NCBI GenBank assembly: GCA_036872755.1
Contig: JAVHNS010000006.1
Coordinates: 496,001 to 560,000, forward strand
DNA: 64,000 nt
Source: Orbilia blumenaviensis
Lineage: Eukaryota; Ascomycota; Orbiliomycetes; Orbiliales; Orbiliaceae
Direction of reading: 5' to 3'
Below the pieces are notes generated by a model that worked only from the letters and a program-made list of their open reading frames with translations, searched no databases and was not told the origin of the DNA. Shown in pieces: positions 25,056 to 38,200 of this stretch (positions are counted from its first letter, which is position 1; every line of letters starts with the position of its first letter). Made by a program: the position numbers and the translations under genes.

Positions 25056-27734
25056 ATGGGTAACATAACCAGTAGATACAAAAGAATTATAGACACTCCG
25101 ATTTCATCTTCATCTTCATTTGTCTCAGCCTATGAGGTCATAGATTATCCAAATTCTATCCTAAACACAGCAATAATGTCGTCTCAAGAGCAAATGTATA
25201 TTGCAGCCATATCCCCCTTGATGCCCCAAGATCGTGCTATCAGCACATCTCAAAATACAACACCCGCACCCCGGGGCCAGAGATGGAGCACCCCAGTTGA
25301 ACCACCCAGCAAGAACTACTCTTCACCACCACGAAGCCGGAGCCGGAGGCATAGTACCACTGAGGAGGTCTCTCCTACGGACAAGTTATCTAGCAATGAT
25401 GCCAGATTCCAATTCAGGGAAGTGGACTGGGGCGATAACGGGAAGAGACTGCGTGAGCGCGTTTCAGAAATCTCAAGGTGTGCTAGTGATGCTGAGAGGT
25501 TGATTGATGGATATTTGGAAGAACATTCCCAGCTACAGAAAAAACTCAAACTACAATCGAAGGTGGTCAATGTTCCATCCATAAAGACCTCGAGACCAAA
25601 TGGGATCAAGGTTGAGGTATCGTCGAACGAAGGCACGCAAACGCAGTCTCAACGCTTTAAAGACAGAATCTCAGAGTTAGAGGAAAAGATTAAGGGCATA
25701 GAGAAAGACCAGCAAAAGAAAATCTCAGAGCATGACAGAAGTAGTCATACCACAATCCAAAGAATGAACGCTAACCACAAAATCGAAGTTGAGAGTCTAC
25801 GAACCCAGCTTGCCGATATAAACCTCAAGCTTCAAAATCAAAAAGCAAAGGCCGACAGTCTCACAGGTATATATAACTCTGATATGCATCGAAAACTCTT
25901 CAAGAAAAATGAAATATAGCTAAGTAAGGCTGCTTTATACTCAACGAACAGACCAGAAGGTACATCACATCAATGAAAAGTGCCAACTGCAAAACAAATT
26001 AGAAGACCAAACTCGTCAAACTGAGCGTCTTCAATCCTTACTCCGCGAGAAGAAACTTGAGGCAGAGAATCTGCAACTCTGCCTTCATCAACTCCAAAAA
26101 GAACACGAAGAAGGTATCAAGAAATATAATACTGTGCGGGATGAGGCAAATGCTCTAAGAGACATCATCCGTAATTGCAAGTATTGCGCCGGCATCTGGG
26201 AGTTCACCCAGCATCGCGGCAGTATCGACGTAAATGTTTGGTACTGTGATATTAGTCAGGATGGGAACTACTCTCTGCCGTTGAATACGGAGCCGCATTT
26301 AGCTGAGATTGAGGCTCAGCCGTCTACATCTACCCTGGCTCTCATATTAACGATGACTTCATGTTGGTTTCCGAATCCATAGAATATATTCGCACAGAGA
26401 AAAACTTCTTTTTTGAGTACTAATATGAGTGTGCAGCGCCGAGAATTTCAGGCAACTTGTCCACGATATCGAAAAGCTATGCAGCCTAGTGGCCCTTCAC
26501 GGGCCCTTCCTAGAAATTTACATGAAGGTATACTCTCTAGCATATAAAAAACACGCTACATTGTTCATAGATTCTCAATGCCAAAATAATGAATAGAAAT
26601 TGCATTCCAAAATATATTTGCTTATAAGGTTTTTAGGAAGTAGCTCCGGAGTCTCTTGATGACTTTCGAATCTGTCTCCAACAGCCCTTCCAAACTCTCG
26701 AGCCTGAGATCTTCCTCCCTTTTCTCCAACGTGAAATCTGGCGTCTGAGTCTCCAATCCCAACACCCTCAATCAGTAACAGTATCACCAACAGATCTGGA
26801 AGATAACATAAAATCTCAGCTCAAGCTTTCAATCGCAGAATCCAACGGCATAAACCTCAACTACCCCCACCTAAAGAATTTAATCTCCGCTATAGTAGAT
26901 AGCTTCTCAAACCTATTCACCATTTTAAAATCTTTTTCATTTTCCTCTCACGACCAAAAAGACTACATCACTATCTCTCTAAACCCCCAAAACAATAACA
27001 AAGGCTTCGACCTGTTCCCCATAATCCGCAGAACAGATGGGGGCCTGCTCGTCGGTCATATTTCTGTCAAAAACATCGAGGAGAACGCAATCATAATCCC
27101 TATAACCCCGGTAGTCTATCGCAGTAACCAAATTCTAGTACAAGGCACCGCAATAGTCTACGAGCGGAAAAGAAGCGCACTCACAGTCCCTGTAGTCACC
27201 ACGCCGAAAAAGATGCCCATATCGGGGACACCGCTACCTTCTCATAGCCCCCCTATATCAAAAAGATGTCGTCGGGGCACCCTCGGGGAAGACCAGGAAG
27301 AATATATCACCCCCTACACAACCCCGCCCAGACCACCGCTCCACCGGAAACCCAAGCTCCCACCACTGGATACAGCTGCGGTAACAGCTACGCCCACAAA
27401 CTCCCCGGTCCTCCATAGAAACCCCAAACCACCACTCCCAACTAGAAAGCTCACATCAGCAGCAGCAACCGTAGCAAAAACAGCAGAGTCAGGATCTACA
27501 CGAAGCATCACCAAATCCCACACCGAAGCGAAGGATTCAGGAGCAAAAGTAACTAAAGAGCTCACTCCTGCGGCCGCCGACGTATCCTTCCCCCCCGCCC
27601 CTGCCGCCATCATCACCAGTACTGCACACGACAATCTCCCATCGACCCCTATCTCGAGCTCCTCCGGGACTCCTCTAGCAGCTATCTGGCGTACTCTAGA
27701 ACAACTAGACAAAAAGAATGTGAAAGGCTTCTAG
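25056..27734 (+). CDS. Coiled-coil protein with N-myristoylation-like start and Pro/Thr-rich C-terminus
   Basis: Proposed exons are 25056-25866, 25952-26366, 26437-26527 and 26637-27734 (804 aa, in frame). The donor at 26367 (GTTTCC) is the weakest point. A TACTAAT branch site precedes the third exon. The chosen ATG gives MGNITSRYK, which fits the N-myristoyltransferase pattern (Gly2, Thr/Ser at 5-6). Residues about 135-400 are a long coiled coil (heptad-like RISELEEKIKGIEKDQQKK, EKKLEAENLQLCLHQL) interrupted by a disordered stretch. A cysteine pair NCKYC sits near its end. The last exon has a predicted folded segment (EIFLPFLQREIWRLSL and following) and then about 190 disordered residues rich in P, T, S and A. 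No family was recognised. A membrane-anchored scaffold is a guess from the motif and coils. Confidence 0.6.
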
Positions 27735-29808
27735 AAGGGAAACTTCGCCTCTTTCGGATGTGTAACTCTGGTCCAATCCGTTGATTCCTGCGTATTTTGT
27801 GTTTTAAAAAAAATAATGTATGTACTTACTTACATATGCATATGCAGGGTTCGCGGGTACACACCGGACCATGCAGATATCCAAGCCAGTCCTTATACAT
27901 GTACATGTGCCCCTCCTCAAACCGTCCTGGAGGAGACCCTATTTCCGTTTTTATCACATTCGCTAGCAGATGCTTATGCCCCCAGACCAATAGTTCCACT
28001 CCTGATTTTTAGTGCAACACTACTAGTCCCGTGTTGATATAGGGGCCCCACTATAGCAAAGCTATATAGATATAGCTCTGTATGACTCTCAAAGTGGAGA
28101 ATGAATTGATCGCATGTCTCACCAGTTCCATTTCACGATATTATAATCTTTTAGTGATACAATCCTATAGCTATACTATACTATCCTTCCTATCCTAAGC
28201 TAACATAAGCTCAACGCCGCCCCTCCTTCCCTTTTTCTCCGGTTTCCTTTTGCAATTGTCTTGGATTTAACTTTTGTCTCAGAACAAAATGGATGTAATA
28301 TCCTTCCCAAAAGAGTGGTCTGGTGCCCAAAAAAGGTCTGAGGTTGTACCTGCTGAGTTGGCGGGTTGCACCGCCGCCGACAACGCACAGAATCCAACGT
28401 TTCTCCCATTGCCAACAAATTTCATATCCGCCTGTACTCTAGATTTGAAGCTGCTGACGACCGAAAACTGTGGTATAAACTTCTTTTTTTTTTTTTTTTT
28501 TTTCACGCTACCATTTAATTTGGTCGGGAAGCGCCTCTGTAATGACTCTGTAAAGACACTGTAACAACACTGCACTTGTGTTCGTGATACACTTCTTCTT
28601 CCTTCTTTATATCTTTCTTTCGGTTCAAGAGAACCTACTCGTATACTTCTACAAGTTAATTTCCCGGCGTGTGAATTTCCATTTACTGAACCGCAGGCTT
28701 GCCAGTTTGGTTCCAAATAATATTGAATTGCCAATTTAACAACTACACGAGCTTGTGAGCCACTATAGTACTATATTGAAATTACCTAGGTACCTTCACC
28801 GCAAAACACACTTATGAGCGAATTCGAAGTTGAAGAGCACGTTTACAAAAGAAAAATATAATATATGACAACTTAACTGCGGGAGACCTCGAAGGGCACC
28901 TAACTACCCGACTAGTGCAAGTTGGCGCCTATTTCTATACTAGCTTAAAGACTAATCATCACCTGTTATGCCTAGTCTATCTATATCGATATTATAAGCT
29001 AAAGAGAGGAGAAAAAGACAGTTAAACAACAATAGTAGAAGTTCTAGTAATAATACTTCTAACTAATCTGAAATAAAAACCGCATATTCCGGGTCCTTCA
29101 CTGAGAACCCTCAAAGCAACCTCATAGCTACCATATTCTGAACCCATGCCTTCCATTTCTTTTATCAAACTAAGTATTCATTCATGTGAGCGCCCATGTA
29201 TATATAAATCTAAACCCAAATCTGCCAGCATACGAAATGCCCACTTCGAATTCTAAACCAATAGCCCCGTATACTTCTGATCTATGAGACCTTTATGGCT
29301 TATAATCACCATTAACCACTACTTTGTGGACGAATATTATATTTATGTGTAGACGATTAGTAGAAACACTGCACTGATCAATACTACACAGTCTTTAGTA
29401 GGTACTATGGTATCTGTATTGCACAAATGTAAGCATTATAATGTTATTTTTGTTAACGCTGGATAACAGCCTAAACCCATGGCCGCCACATAAGCGTGAC
29501 GACAGCTGATCCGATACAAAAGTACTTAAGCTGTATGTTACGATAAGACTATGTTCTTTGTTCTGATGGAATGTGGTTTGAAATTACCTTAGCTAGAGGC
29601 ACTAGAACAGTACTCCCGCATGCTCAAAACATCAATAGCAACAGTAATATGATCAAAATCCTAGATACCGGCACCATGCCATATCCTCCATATTCCCATT
29701 GCTTCCAGTTAATTAACATCCGGGAAACAGAAAGAAAAAAAGCTCGATATGCCGCAGCATCACAATTACAACCACAAACGTATACGAAGAAAGAGAAAAA
29801 TAAAAGTC
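27735..29808. other. Intergenic, no gene supported
   Basis: A frame at 28274-28564 (+) and its antisense at 28279-28734 both depend on a T20 tract at 28484-28503, so neither is trusted. The rest is AT-rich with dense stops. The end of this block carries the 3' flank of the mannosidase gene. Confidence 0.5.
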
Positions 29809-32800
29809 TCACAACCAAAGACGATAAGTCCCAACCTCAAAAGCCCTAACCCAAACGTCCGCACTCCAAACCGCTCCATCACCACTATCCTTTTTCACAA
29901 CCTCAACATCCTCCAAATCGTCTTCTAAAGCATTACACTTTGTAATCTTCTTAACATCCCAACTACTGTTAATAGTCACCTTACTCTTCCCGCCCAAGCT
30001 ATCAAACAACCTCACAACCACACTCCTACCCTTCCTCTTAACGATGGTATTTTCAAAATCTTCGTCATCCTCTCCACGCTTAACATGGTCTAATACCACC
30101 CCCTTAGCACCAGTCAACCAGACACCTCTTAGCTTTCCACAACTCTGCTCTTTAATATTCGCATACCCTGCTCGAACAGGGTTATTCAAATCATAACCCG
30201 CTCGAACGACCCTATGATCCAACGGCCCTTCATGCGGCGCAATCGCATACCTGATCTTGTGATGTCCCATATCCGCATGCGCATCCGGCGCCTTCGGAGC
30301 CCTGATCAAACTCAACCTCATCGTATTTCCAGAAACCGCAAATCCATATTTACAGTCATTCAGGATCGCAACTCCGTAGTTGTACTCACTCAGATCTGCC
30401 CATTTATGACAGCAGACCTCGAATTTAGCCATGTCCCATGAGGTGTTGTAATGTGTGGGGCGACGAACGATGCCATACTGGCATTCGTAGGATGCTTCCG
30501 TGTTTTTGATGTCGACTGGGAATTCAACTTTTAGGAATTTCATGGTTTCGTGCCATTCGACCTCACACTCAACCGTAATTAGGCTCAAGGCGTCCTCAAC
30601 GCTCGCATCGGTGATGGTATCAGCGTCGAGAGAAAGCGTGGATTTCATCCAACTGACATCGCTAATCTGAGTCTCAATGAGCAGGGAAGCTCTATTGGGG
30701 CCGCTGTCCTTCAAGATCGATACCTTGCCCGGCGTGAGCTCCCGACGTTGATCAAGATGGTACACCTCAACCTATATAACCATCGCTCGTTAGCCCTTCA
30801 GTTCCTTTGTAATTTGAAACACAGAATCTCAGAAAGGATGATGGAGAAAACTCACATCCCAAGCCTGCCAGTACAACGGTTTATCATCGAAGATAACATA
30901 CTGATTCGCCTTCCTTCCGGCAGGGATCAGCTCCCGTCCAACCTTAGTATCGTAGAGGCTAGTAATCACGCCTCCTTCAACCTTGACCTTAAACCTTTGG
31001 TTCGTCATCTCAAAGACACCACTCTCAACCTCCTTAACCGACACCTTAGGCTCCTCATTCTTAATGACTTTGCCAACTCCAAAGCCATCATGCTGCATGA
31101 AAACCAACTTCTCCTCCACTTTGGCAACCTCACCTCTTTCCCATCCGTGAGTATTGATAGAAATAGGCTCAAGCCCTTCTTCCTTAGTAGTCTTAATGCC
31201 CAACGCCTTAAGCGCATCCTCAAGCAAAGCAACACCCTTCTTAAAGAAAGCATCAAACATGATATCCGTATCCTGGTAGACCATCTCAATCGAGCTACCA
31301 GGCAAACAGTCATGGAAGTGAGAGAGACACATGTTCTCCCAAAGATCGTCGATCTGCTGCTTAGGGTACTTATAGTCCTTGTTTGCCAAACTGGCATGGG
31401 TAGCCAAGTACTCAATGTCATGCAGCAAAAATTCACCCTTGCGGACGTGCCATTTCGTCTTCGATTGAGTAGTGTAGGTACCACGGTGAAGCTCGAAATA
31501 GAGCTCACCGTACCAAGTAACAAAGTTGGTCCCCTCGGAGACCTTCTTCTCAAGGGAGTTGAAGAAGTCGTCAACCGAAGCGCCCATGTGAACGCGTGGA
31601 AGCAGGCCAACTACAATTGAACATCAGCTTTTATATCCAATAATGAAAACTTTAACCTTATAAGAAGAGGAACATACCAGTATCAGACATCCCTCTCAAC
31701 CTTCTCAACTTCTCCAACATCTCAGAAGTAGGTCCGCCACCACCATCACCCTTGCCGAAGACCAACAAACTAGTCGAATCCTGATCCAAACTCTTATGCT
31801 GTGTCATACTCCTTTTCACGTCTCCAAAGTGTGCGTCAGCAGTATAGGTCTCGCTAGGCGGCATATGGCACAAAACCTGGGATCCATCTAACGAGACCCA
31901 ATTGAAAGTCGTATGCGGGAACTCGTTGATATTGTTCCAGCTCAGCTTTTGGGTAAAGAATCGGCTCATTCCCGCAAGTCTGCAAAGTTGCGGGATCTGG
32001 GCGGAGTACCCAAAGGTATCAGGTAGCCAGAAGGTTTCACATCGGCTGCCGAAATGGCTTTCAAAGAATCGCTGTCCGAGCAAGAACTGACGAACCAAGC
32101 TCTCTCCACTCGGCATGTTGGTATCATGCTCGACCCAGCTGCCACCGATCGGGTGGAACTGCCCGCTTTTGACCTTCTCTTTGACCTTCTGGTAAAGCGG
32201 TGGGTAGTACTGCTCCAGCCACTTATACTGCTGCGCCTGACTGCACGTGAATCGATGCTCAGGATACCTCTCCATCAACTCCACCTGACTGCTCCAGCTA
32301 CGTGCGACCTTTCTCTTCGTCTCATCCCACGGCCACAGCCAACAAGTATCAATATGACAATGTCCTGTCGCAAAAACAACAGGCTTCTTATCACTCTCAT
32401 AAACCTTATGCGAATCCCTCAACTTGCCCAAATACTCCGACGCAATCTCCCGTCCCTTGGTAACACTGCTCTGATCTCCCGGAACAAAGCAGTTCATGAT
32501 GCGATTGGCGACTTGCAAAGCCTCATGAGCTTCCGGTGATTCATCGGGGAACTCCCTAGCTGCATCCCCAATCATCCAGAAGTCATAGTACAGCGCAAGG
32601 GCCTCCGTGTTTGGGACGACGATATCCGCCTCGTGAAGGTGGAAGTAAGCGTTCATGTTAGGTGGTTGGATACCATTAGTATTTCCAAACATCTTATTAC
32701 AAGCCAGCTCGACGTAGAAAAGGTGCTTTTTGCCATCAGCCCAGTCCTTAGGAATGAGCCACTTGGTACGCTCGCCGCTACCCGTAAGTCCCTGCTGAGG

Positions 32801-33348
32801 AACACCATCTGCAGACCAAACCATAGATTCACAGTCGGCATCCCAGCGGAATTCAATGTTTTCTTGGTCTCTCATGCGCTCTGGGACGGTAATATGGACA
32901 CGGAACCAATGGGTAGACCAGGAAGGGCCGAACCATTCGCCTTTCTTGGAAGGACGGTATTTGGCGTTGGTGGCTTCCTTGAAAGTTGGTCGGTCCATGT
33001 TTGGGGCAGACCAGACTTCAAACTGAACGTAATCGTGGCCGTCTTCACGGTCCGCATCGTACATACTATAGGACAAGTTCAATGCCATAGGCAGTCAGAA
33101 CAACAACACCAATTTATAGCTATAGTAGGATAGCTTCACACCTCGGACCCACCCGGCCAAGGCTAGAAGGTGCAGAAGGGGAGCTTTAGAGGGGGAACGT
33201 ACTCAGGAAGGCTCTGGCCCTGATACTGTCCACCACTAGTAAACTGTCGCAATCGATCACGATAAATATCCCGAATCTGCTGACCCTTTGGCTTGGTAGC
33301 CAGCAAAGGGTAGCTGGAACCGGTCATGGTTCTCGTTTCTCCGCCCAT
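29809..33348 (-). CDS. AMS1: Vacuolar alpha-mannosidase (GH38)
   Basis: Coding order is 33348-33203, 33065-31678, 31610-30856 and 30771-29809 (1083 aa, the length of the yeast enzyme). Intron phases are 2, 1 and 0. The enzyme hydrolyses terminal alpha-mannosides of free oligosaccharides and glycoproteins in the vacuole. In yeast it arrives by the Cvt/autophagy route without a signal peptide, and none is seen here. Visible GH38 features are the zinc-site GHCHIDTCWLWPWDET near residue 285, the nucleophile Asp in FWLPDTFGYSAQIPQLC near 400, and the third zinc ligand region SHFHDCLPGSS. The C-terminal beta-rich domains end VGTYRLWL. The N-terminal IYRDRLRQFTSGGQY is typical of Ams1. The joins DVGLLPRVHMG and WQAWDVEVYHLD confirm two of the splices. 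An extra upstream coding exon is possible (see 34007-34063). Confidence 0.95.
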
Positions 33349-34006
33349 TCCGCCACAGCAGCTGTTATGAGCCAGCTTGGATGATTTCTGAAAAAAAGAT
33401 GTAGAAAAAGTGTGTGTTAACGTGTGTGCCGTTAGCTATAGTCTGTATAGCTAAGCAAGCAATTGAGGTTGGTAGACGGGGATACAGGGAGCCACGATAT
33501 CGCCTGCGAGTGCAATTCGGAGGAAGGAGGAATTGGACAGGGAATTGAACGAGATTTATATATAGCTAGTATGGTCTGTGTGAGAAGAGGAATCTCAATT
33601 GCGGGGAACAATAAGGCTGGCTTTTAAAAAGAAGGTCACCTCCGAAGCAGGCCAGGAAGCTCGGGCAGGACAAGGCCGACGGACAGACAGGGAGGGGTAC
33701 GTATGATATGATATCAGGGCGCCAACATCCCAAAGTTCCTCCCAATCCCCCCTGCTAGGCTAGCTGCTGGCCACGGGTGGGAACCACCCATGCAGGCGAT
33801 CGAGCTGTGGGGTAGCAGCAATGCCCGTTTGGGACAAGAAAGTTGGCTGGGGCTAGCCAGCTGTCGGATCCGTTCACCGTCTTCGGCATCAAGCCGGTGC
33901 CAGAACATGCAACAGGCAACACTTTTGGGGAAGATATGAGGTAACCTGCGCCCATAATATAACGGAATTAAGCAGACAATGAGATAATGCAAAAAATTGG
34001 ACTTAC

Positions 34007-34063
34007 AGATTGCGAGGCAAGTGGATCAGCCGGATTTGAATCGATGATGTCGTTGGCGTTCAT
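34007..34063 (-). other. Possible alternative first exon of the alpha-mannosidase gene
   Basis: An ATG at 34063 opens 19 codons (MNANDIIDSNPADPLASQS) ending exactly at GTAAGT in phase 0. An acceptor, TTTTTTCAG, lies at 33388-33396. It would join 13 further in-frame codons (33387-33349) directly to the ATG used for AMS1 at 33348. The implied intron (619 bp) is long for this genome. It may instead be a 5'-UTR intron, or coincidence. Confidence 0.35.
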
Positions 34064-34334
34064 GATTATGTATGCAAGTTCATCTGTCTATTATATTAGT
34101 GTTGTTACCAGGAACTATCAGGAACTTGGTTAAAGGTGATGATAAGGTTAACGTTAGATCTATAGGTAGAGAGCCACCTGCTCAGAATTTAAAAGTTAGC
34201 CTCTGATACTGAATCTCCGAGCCAGACCCTCTACAGGCTAGGTATACGGGAACTAATATGTTAATCGGTGGTTTCTCATGACCTGTCTCTAAGGTATGGA
34301 AACAACAACGTATTGATATTAAAATATTAGCAAT

Positions 34335-34612
34335 GTCTACCTAGGGACCTAGGTAGGTATATACCTAATTGATTGGGGTAATATATTATGTAATTTATTC
34401 TAGGTATTAGGTAGGTACCTAGGTACTCACCTATGTACGGGGTTGCATACGCAGCTAAACTCAGCACTTATATTGATATATCACCCCGGAGCCTATACTA
34501 AATCCTAGGAAGTACAGCAGACGACTGGGAGTCAGCTTACCCTTAGACAACCCTGCAGCCGGGACCGGGCTTAAATTTACCTACCTAGGAGGTACCTAGT
34601 ACCTAGGTCGTT
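34335..34612. repeat. Dispersed TACCTAGGTA palindrome cluster
   Basis: At least three dense groups of the self-complementary word TACCTAGGTA and its near copies occur (about 34338-34362, 34397-34435 and 34579-34610). Single copies recur at about 41400 and 54970. These may be insertion-prone or low-complexity expansions. No coding sense was found. Confidence 0.6.
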
Positions 34613-35181
34613 ACCAGTATATATGATCCAGCCCGGTTCATGGTCTAGCCAGTCCTCTATAGGCCCATGCAATGGATAGGCAATATCAGCACGGTAAGAT
34701 ATCGATAAGCATACCTCCATACCACTACCCCGGTAAGAGACACACCCGGTACCAATATTCGTTTCAATATATATATCAGTATATATACTAGGCCTATAAT
34801 CATAGGTAAAGGAAAACAGATCCCGGGTATAACCGGGCTATCCCAGCCGGATCCATAGAGAGGAGACAAACGGGATAATAGTCAGAAGTCCGCTTTCTAG
34901 GACGCCAGATACAGAGTTAAAAAAGAGACAAAGGCAGGCAAAACTAGCTAATTCAAGACGTAGGTAAACAATCAACATGCAGATACAATGGTCTCGTAAG
35001 ACAACCAAAGTTAATGGGGGAAATATACAGGCGTCTTACATGACAATATATATATTTCTTCATAAAAAGAAGATGAGAGAACCAACACGCACCACCAAGG
35101 ATATCCACATCTAGAAAGAAAAGGGCTTAACGAAAGAAATGAAGTGAAATGAAACTGAACAGCGCCGGGAGCAAGATAGGT

Positions 35182-35221
35182 GAGGAAGGAAGGAAGCAAG
35201 GAAGGAAGGAGGCAAGGAAGG
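35182..35221. repeat. (GGAA)n-like purine microsatellite
   Basis: Imperfect GGAA/GGCA tetranucleotide repeats run downstream of the stop of the MIL1-like gene, presumably in or next to its 3' untranslated region. Confidence 0.75.
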
Positions 35222-35268
35222 TATAATGAGAGAATAAGGCGTGATACAGTTATAACAGTGAACGCGTA

Positions 35269-38200
35269 TCACTCAAAACTCAAAGTCATCTCCTTCTCCT
35301 TCCCAAACTCGTCTTCATCATCTTCCATCCAGGGATTGCTCGGCAACGCTTTATCCCTTCCAGATTTCCCCCTAACACTACCCGTACCCCCCAGCAGCCC
35401 ATGTCCACTACCCACGCTCCCCTGCGTGCTGTTCCCCCATTCGCTCCCGTTCCTCTGATATCCCGGCGCCGCATAGTATCCCAAACTGCTCTTCCTCGTC
35501 GGTATGCCCGTACCACCAGACTTATTCAGTACAGGTAACGCCCCTCCTCCACCACCACTACCACTATTCCACTCACTATTCCCCCGGCCATCATATGAAA
35601 CCCGGGGACTGCTAGCCCCGCTACTACCCAAACCAGGCGAGGTACCCCGAACCCCCAACCCTACAGCCCCAGTCCCAGTATTAGAGCTCGTCTGCCCCCA
35701 ATAACTAACCGCCCTCCTCCCCGGTCCACTACTTGACGGCGGCTGCGGTTTCGGCGGAGGCAACGGCGGCGAATTCCCCTCGTCCTCAAACGTCATCTGT
35801 ATCTTCCCATCGTCGTGTCCAAACTCGTCTTCGTAGCTATACCCAGCCCAAGGGCTTCTCGGTTCTAGACTCCCCGAGCTCCCTCTCTTATCACGCTTCT
35901 GCTGTAAACTGCTCCTCGTAAGATCCGGTGACGACCCTGCACCTATAGGTGTACTGCTTCTATAGCCCATGGAACCACCGGCGCCCATAGTATTCGTAGC
36001 ACTTAGATCCACATGCGATGAATTCCTCGAAGCATCCCGACTTTTATCTTCGCTTCCCTTCCTTCCAAATATCCCAAAACTAAAGGTTCTCGTCCCTCTC
36101 GTCGTCCCTGCAGGACTCTTCCCGCCAGCACCAATTCCAGAACTCGGTGTTCCACCTTTAGCAGTGCCCGGACGGGATCTAACCACATTTATCGAATCCG
36201 CCATGGAATCATAGGTCGGCGTCGCAATCGTTGCATTTCCCATCTTCGGTGTTCCAAACCCTCCACCATTTTTCTCTTTCTCCTTCTCTTCCTTCGCCTT
36301 CTCTCGATCTTCAACCTCCTGCAGTGCCAACTCCCTCCTGATAGCCTCAACATCGAACAGCACATTATCTCTATCATCCAACCCATCTCCGTCTCTAACC
36401 ACATCTCCCGCGGCACTACCATCTCCATTCTTCGCTGCCCCGCCTCTTTCCTCACTATACACCTCCCAATCAGCCTTCTTAGCCACATCTTTGTTCTTTC
36501 CGAACAGGCCCCATTTTCTCTTCGAAGGCTCCTTCTCCAACTCCTTTCTTGCAGCCTCGATCTCACTGATAAGTTCAGTCTGTCTCTCTCGTAACTGGTC
36601 TGGGTCGGCTTCCTCGATTTCCGTGAATTCTTCAGATATCATCTCCCAGTCCAGCTTCTTCAACAGTTTTGGAATCGCAGTACGGTAGGTCATATGCCCA
36701 ACCACGTGTTCTGTGCAATCCAGATTCACCAGTCCGGGGATACCTTCAATAGGCGCCAGCCCTGCAACTCGTCCTAAGCCACCAGAGGTCGCTCGGAACA
36801 AGTATCCTACCGCCCCAAAATCATTAGCCCTTGCTCATACAGCAAAAAAAAAAAAAAAAAAAGGTATAAGAAAGTGAAAAGGGTGATCAGGCATACCCAA
36901 GATCCAATCATTTGTACAATACCCATTCACAAACTTCCCCCTCACAACCCCATTGATCGCCATATACTCATCATGGTTAACTACAACCGGGCTCCCAAAC
37001 ATGTACACATTCTGCACCAGCCCGTGCGCATTCCGACGTGCCAGCTCCATCAAACACGAGAAAATAACTCTCGCCCCCAATGAGAAACCCACCAACGTGA
37101 TAGGCCGAACTCCAAGATTTCGATGGATAAGCGTGTCCGCCAGAATCAACCCAGATGCCCACGCTCGGTCGAGCGATACATTCCACGGATTATCCAGCAG
37201 ATATGACAACTTCGTCAGGATCAATGGTACTTGTAGCGACGCCATCAGTGCCATCAACACCGTGTTACCAAGAACTTGCTGCAGCGACTGCGTAAGAACC
37301 TCAGTTGCAAGAATGTTAATAGTTTGACCCATACTTTGCATCATCTCTGGTTCCCACAACACACTGTAAATATCACCCATAATCGGATCCACGGTTGAGA
37401 ATGGCAGTCTCACGTCGTCCTCTTTACCGTTCATCCACCCGCTAATCGTCACGATGAGATTGACTCTCTTGCTGTTATAGAGCGGGCGGAACTCAAACAC
37501 CGACACGCTCTTCGTTCTCCTCCCGGCCGCCTTACCAGCGATTGCGCTGCCCGATACCGCGGCAGTGGTAGTAATCAATGCCGCGCCACCAGTACCACCC
37601 AAGAAAGCACCAGTAGTCGTGATACCAATAGTTGTAAACCCAGCTGCAAGACCGGCGCCAATAACCGGCGCCAACAACCCAGCCGACAGCCCAATAACCA
37701 ATCCACCACCAAGCGTGGCAAGCCCCATCATTGCATATCGCTTGTTTCTCGCCCGCCTAGCCCGATCCTCAACAATACCAGATTCCTTCCAATCCTGCGC
37801 CGCACTCTCCTGCATCTCCAATGCGTCTGTAACCTTCTTCTCAAACCTACAGATATCGATCCAAGATATACTAAGGTGCTTTCCGACAAGCTCCAAAAGA
37901 ACCCTCGACCGGGCGTCGTAGACACTATCTGAAATCAACACCAGGAATAGATCGCAAAGCACCGTCCATCTAATATCGATATCCAAAGTTTTTGAATCCG
38001 GTAACTGACTTGGAGTTCTAACCGCAGGCAGTTCGTCGTTCATGTGTTCTTCGTAAGCAGGGGGGCCAGGTTCGCCGTAGGCATATCCGTCACCGGAGTC
38101 GCGCTTCTCGAGCGAGCCCTTTCTTGTCGCGCTAGGGGAGGAAGAAGTTGTGGATGATCCAGCCTTCAACTCCGGCGGGGGCGAAACTGTTATGGAATCA

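Larger units (their letters stand above)
33349..35268. other. Intergenic with palindromic CCTAGGTA motifs and a GGAA microsatellite
   Basis: No independent gene was found. The frames at 33714-33992 (-) are unconvincing and lie in the possible AMS1 leader intron. The stretch 34335-34610 is crowded with CCTAGG/TAGGTA words, and a purine tract occurs near 35182-35221. Confidence 0.55.

Noticed and set aside
28274..28734. Small genes on either strand over the T20 tract
   Set aside because: The frames exist mainly because a homopolymer codes for poly-Phe or poly-Lys. They have no motif and no partner exons.
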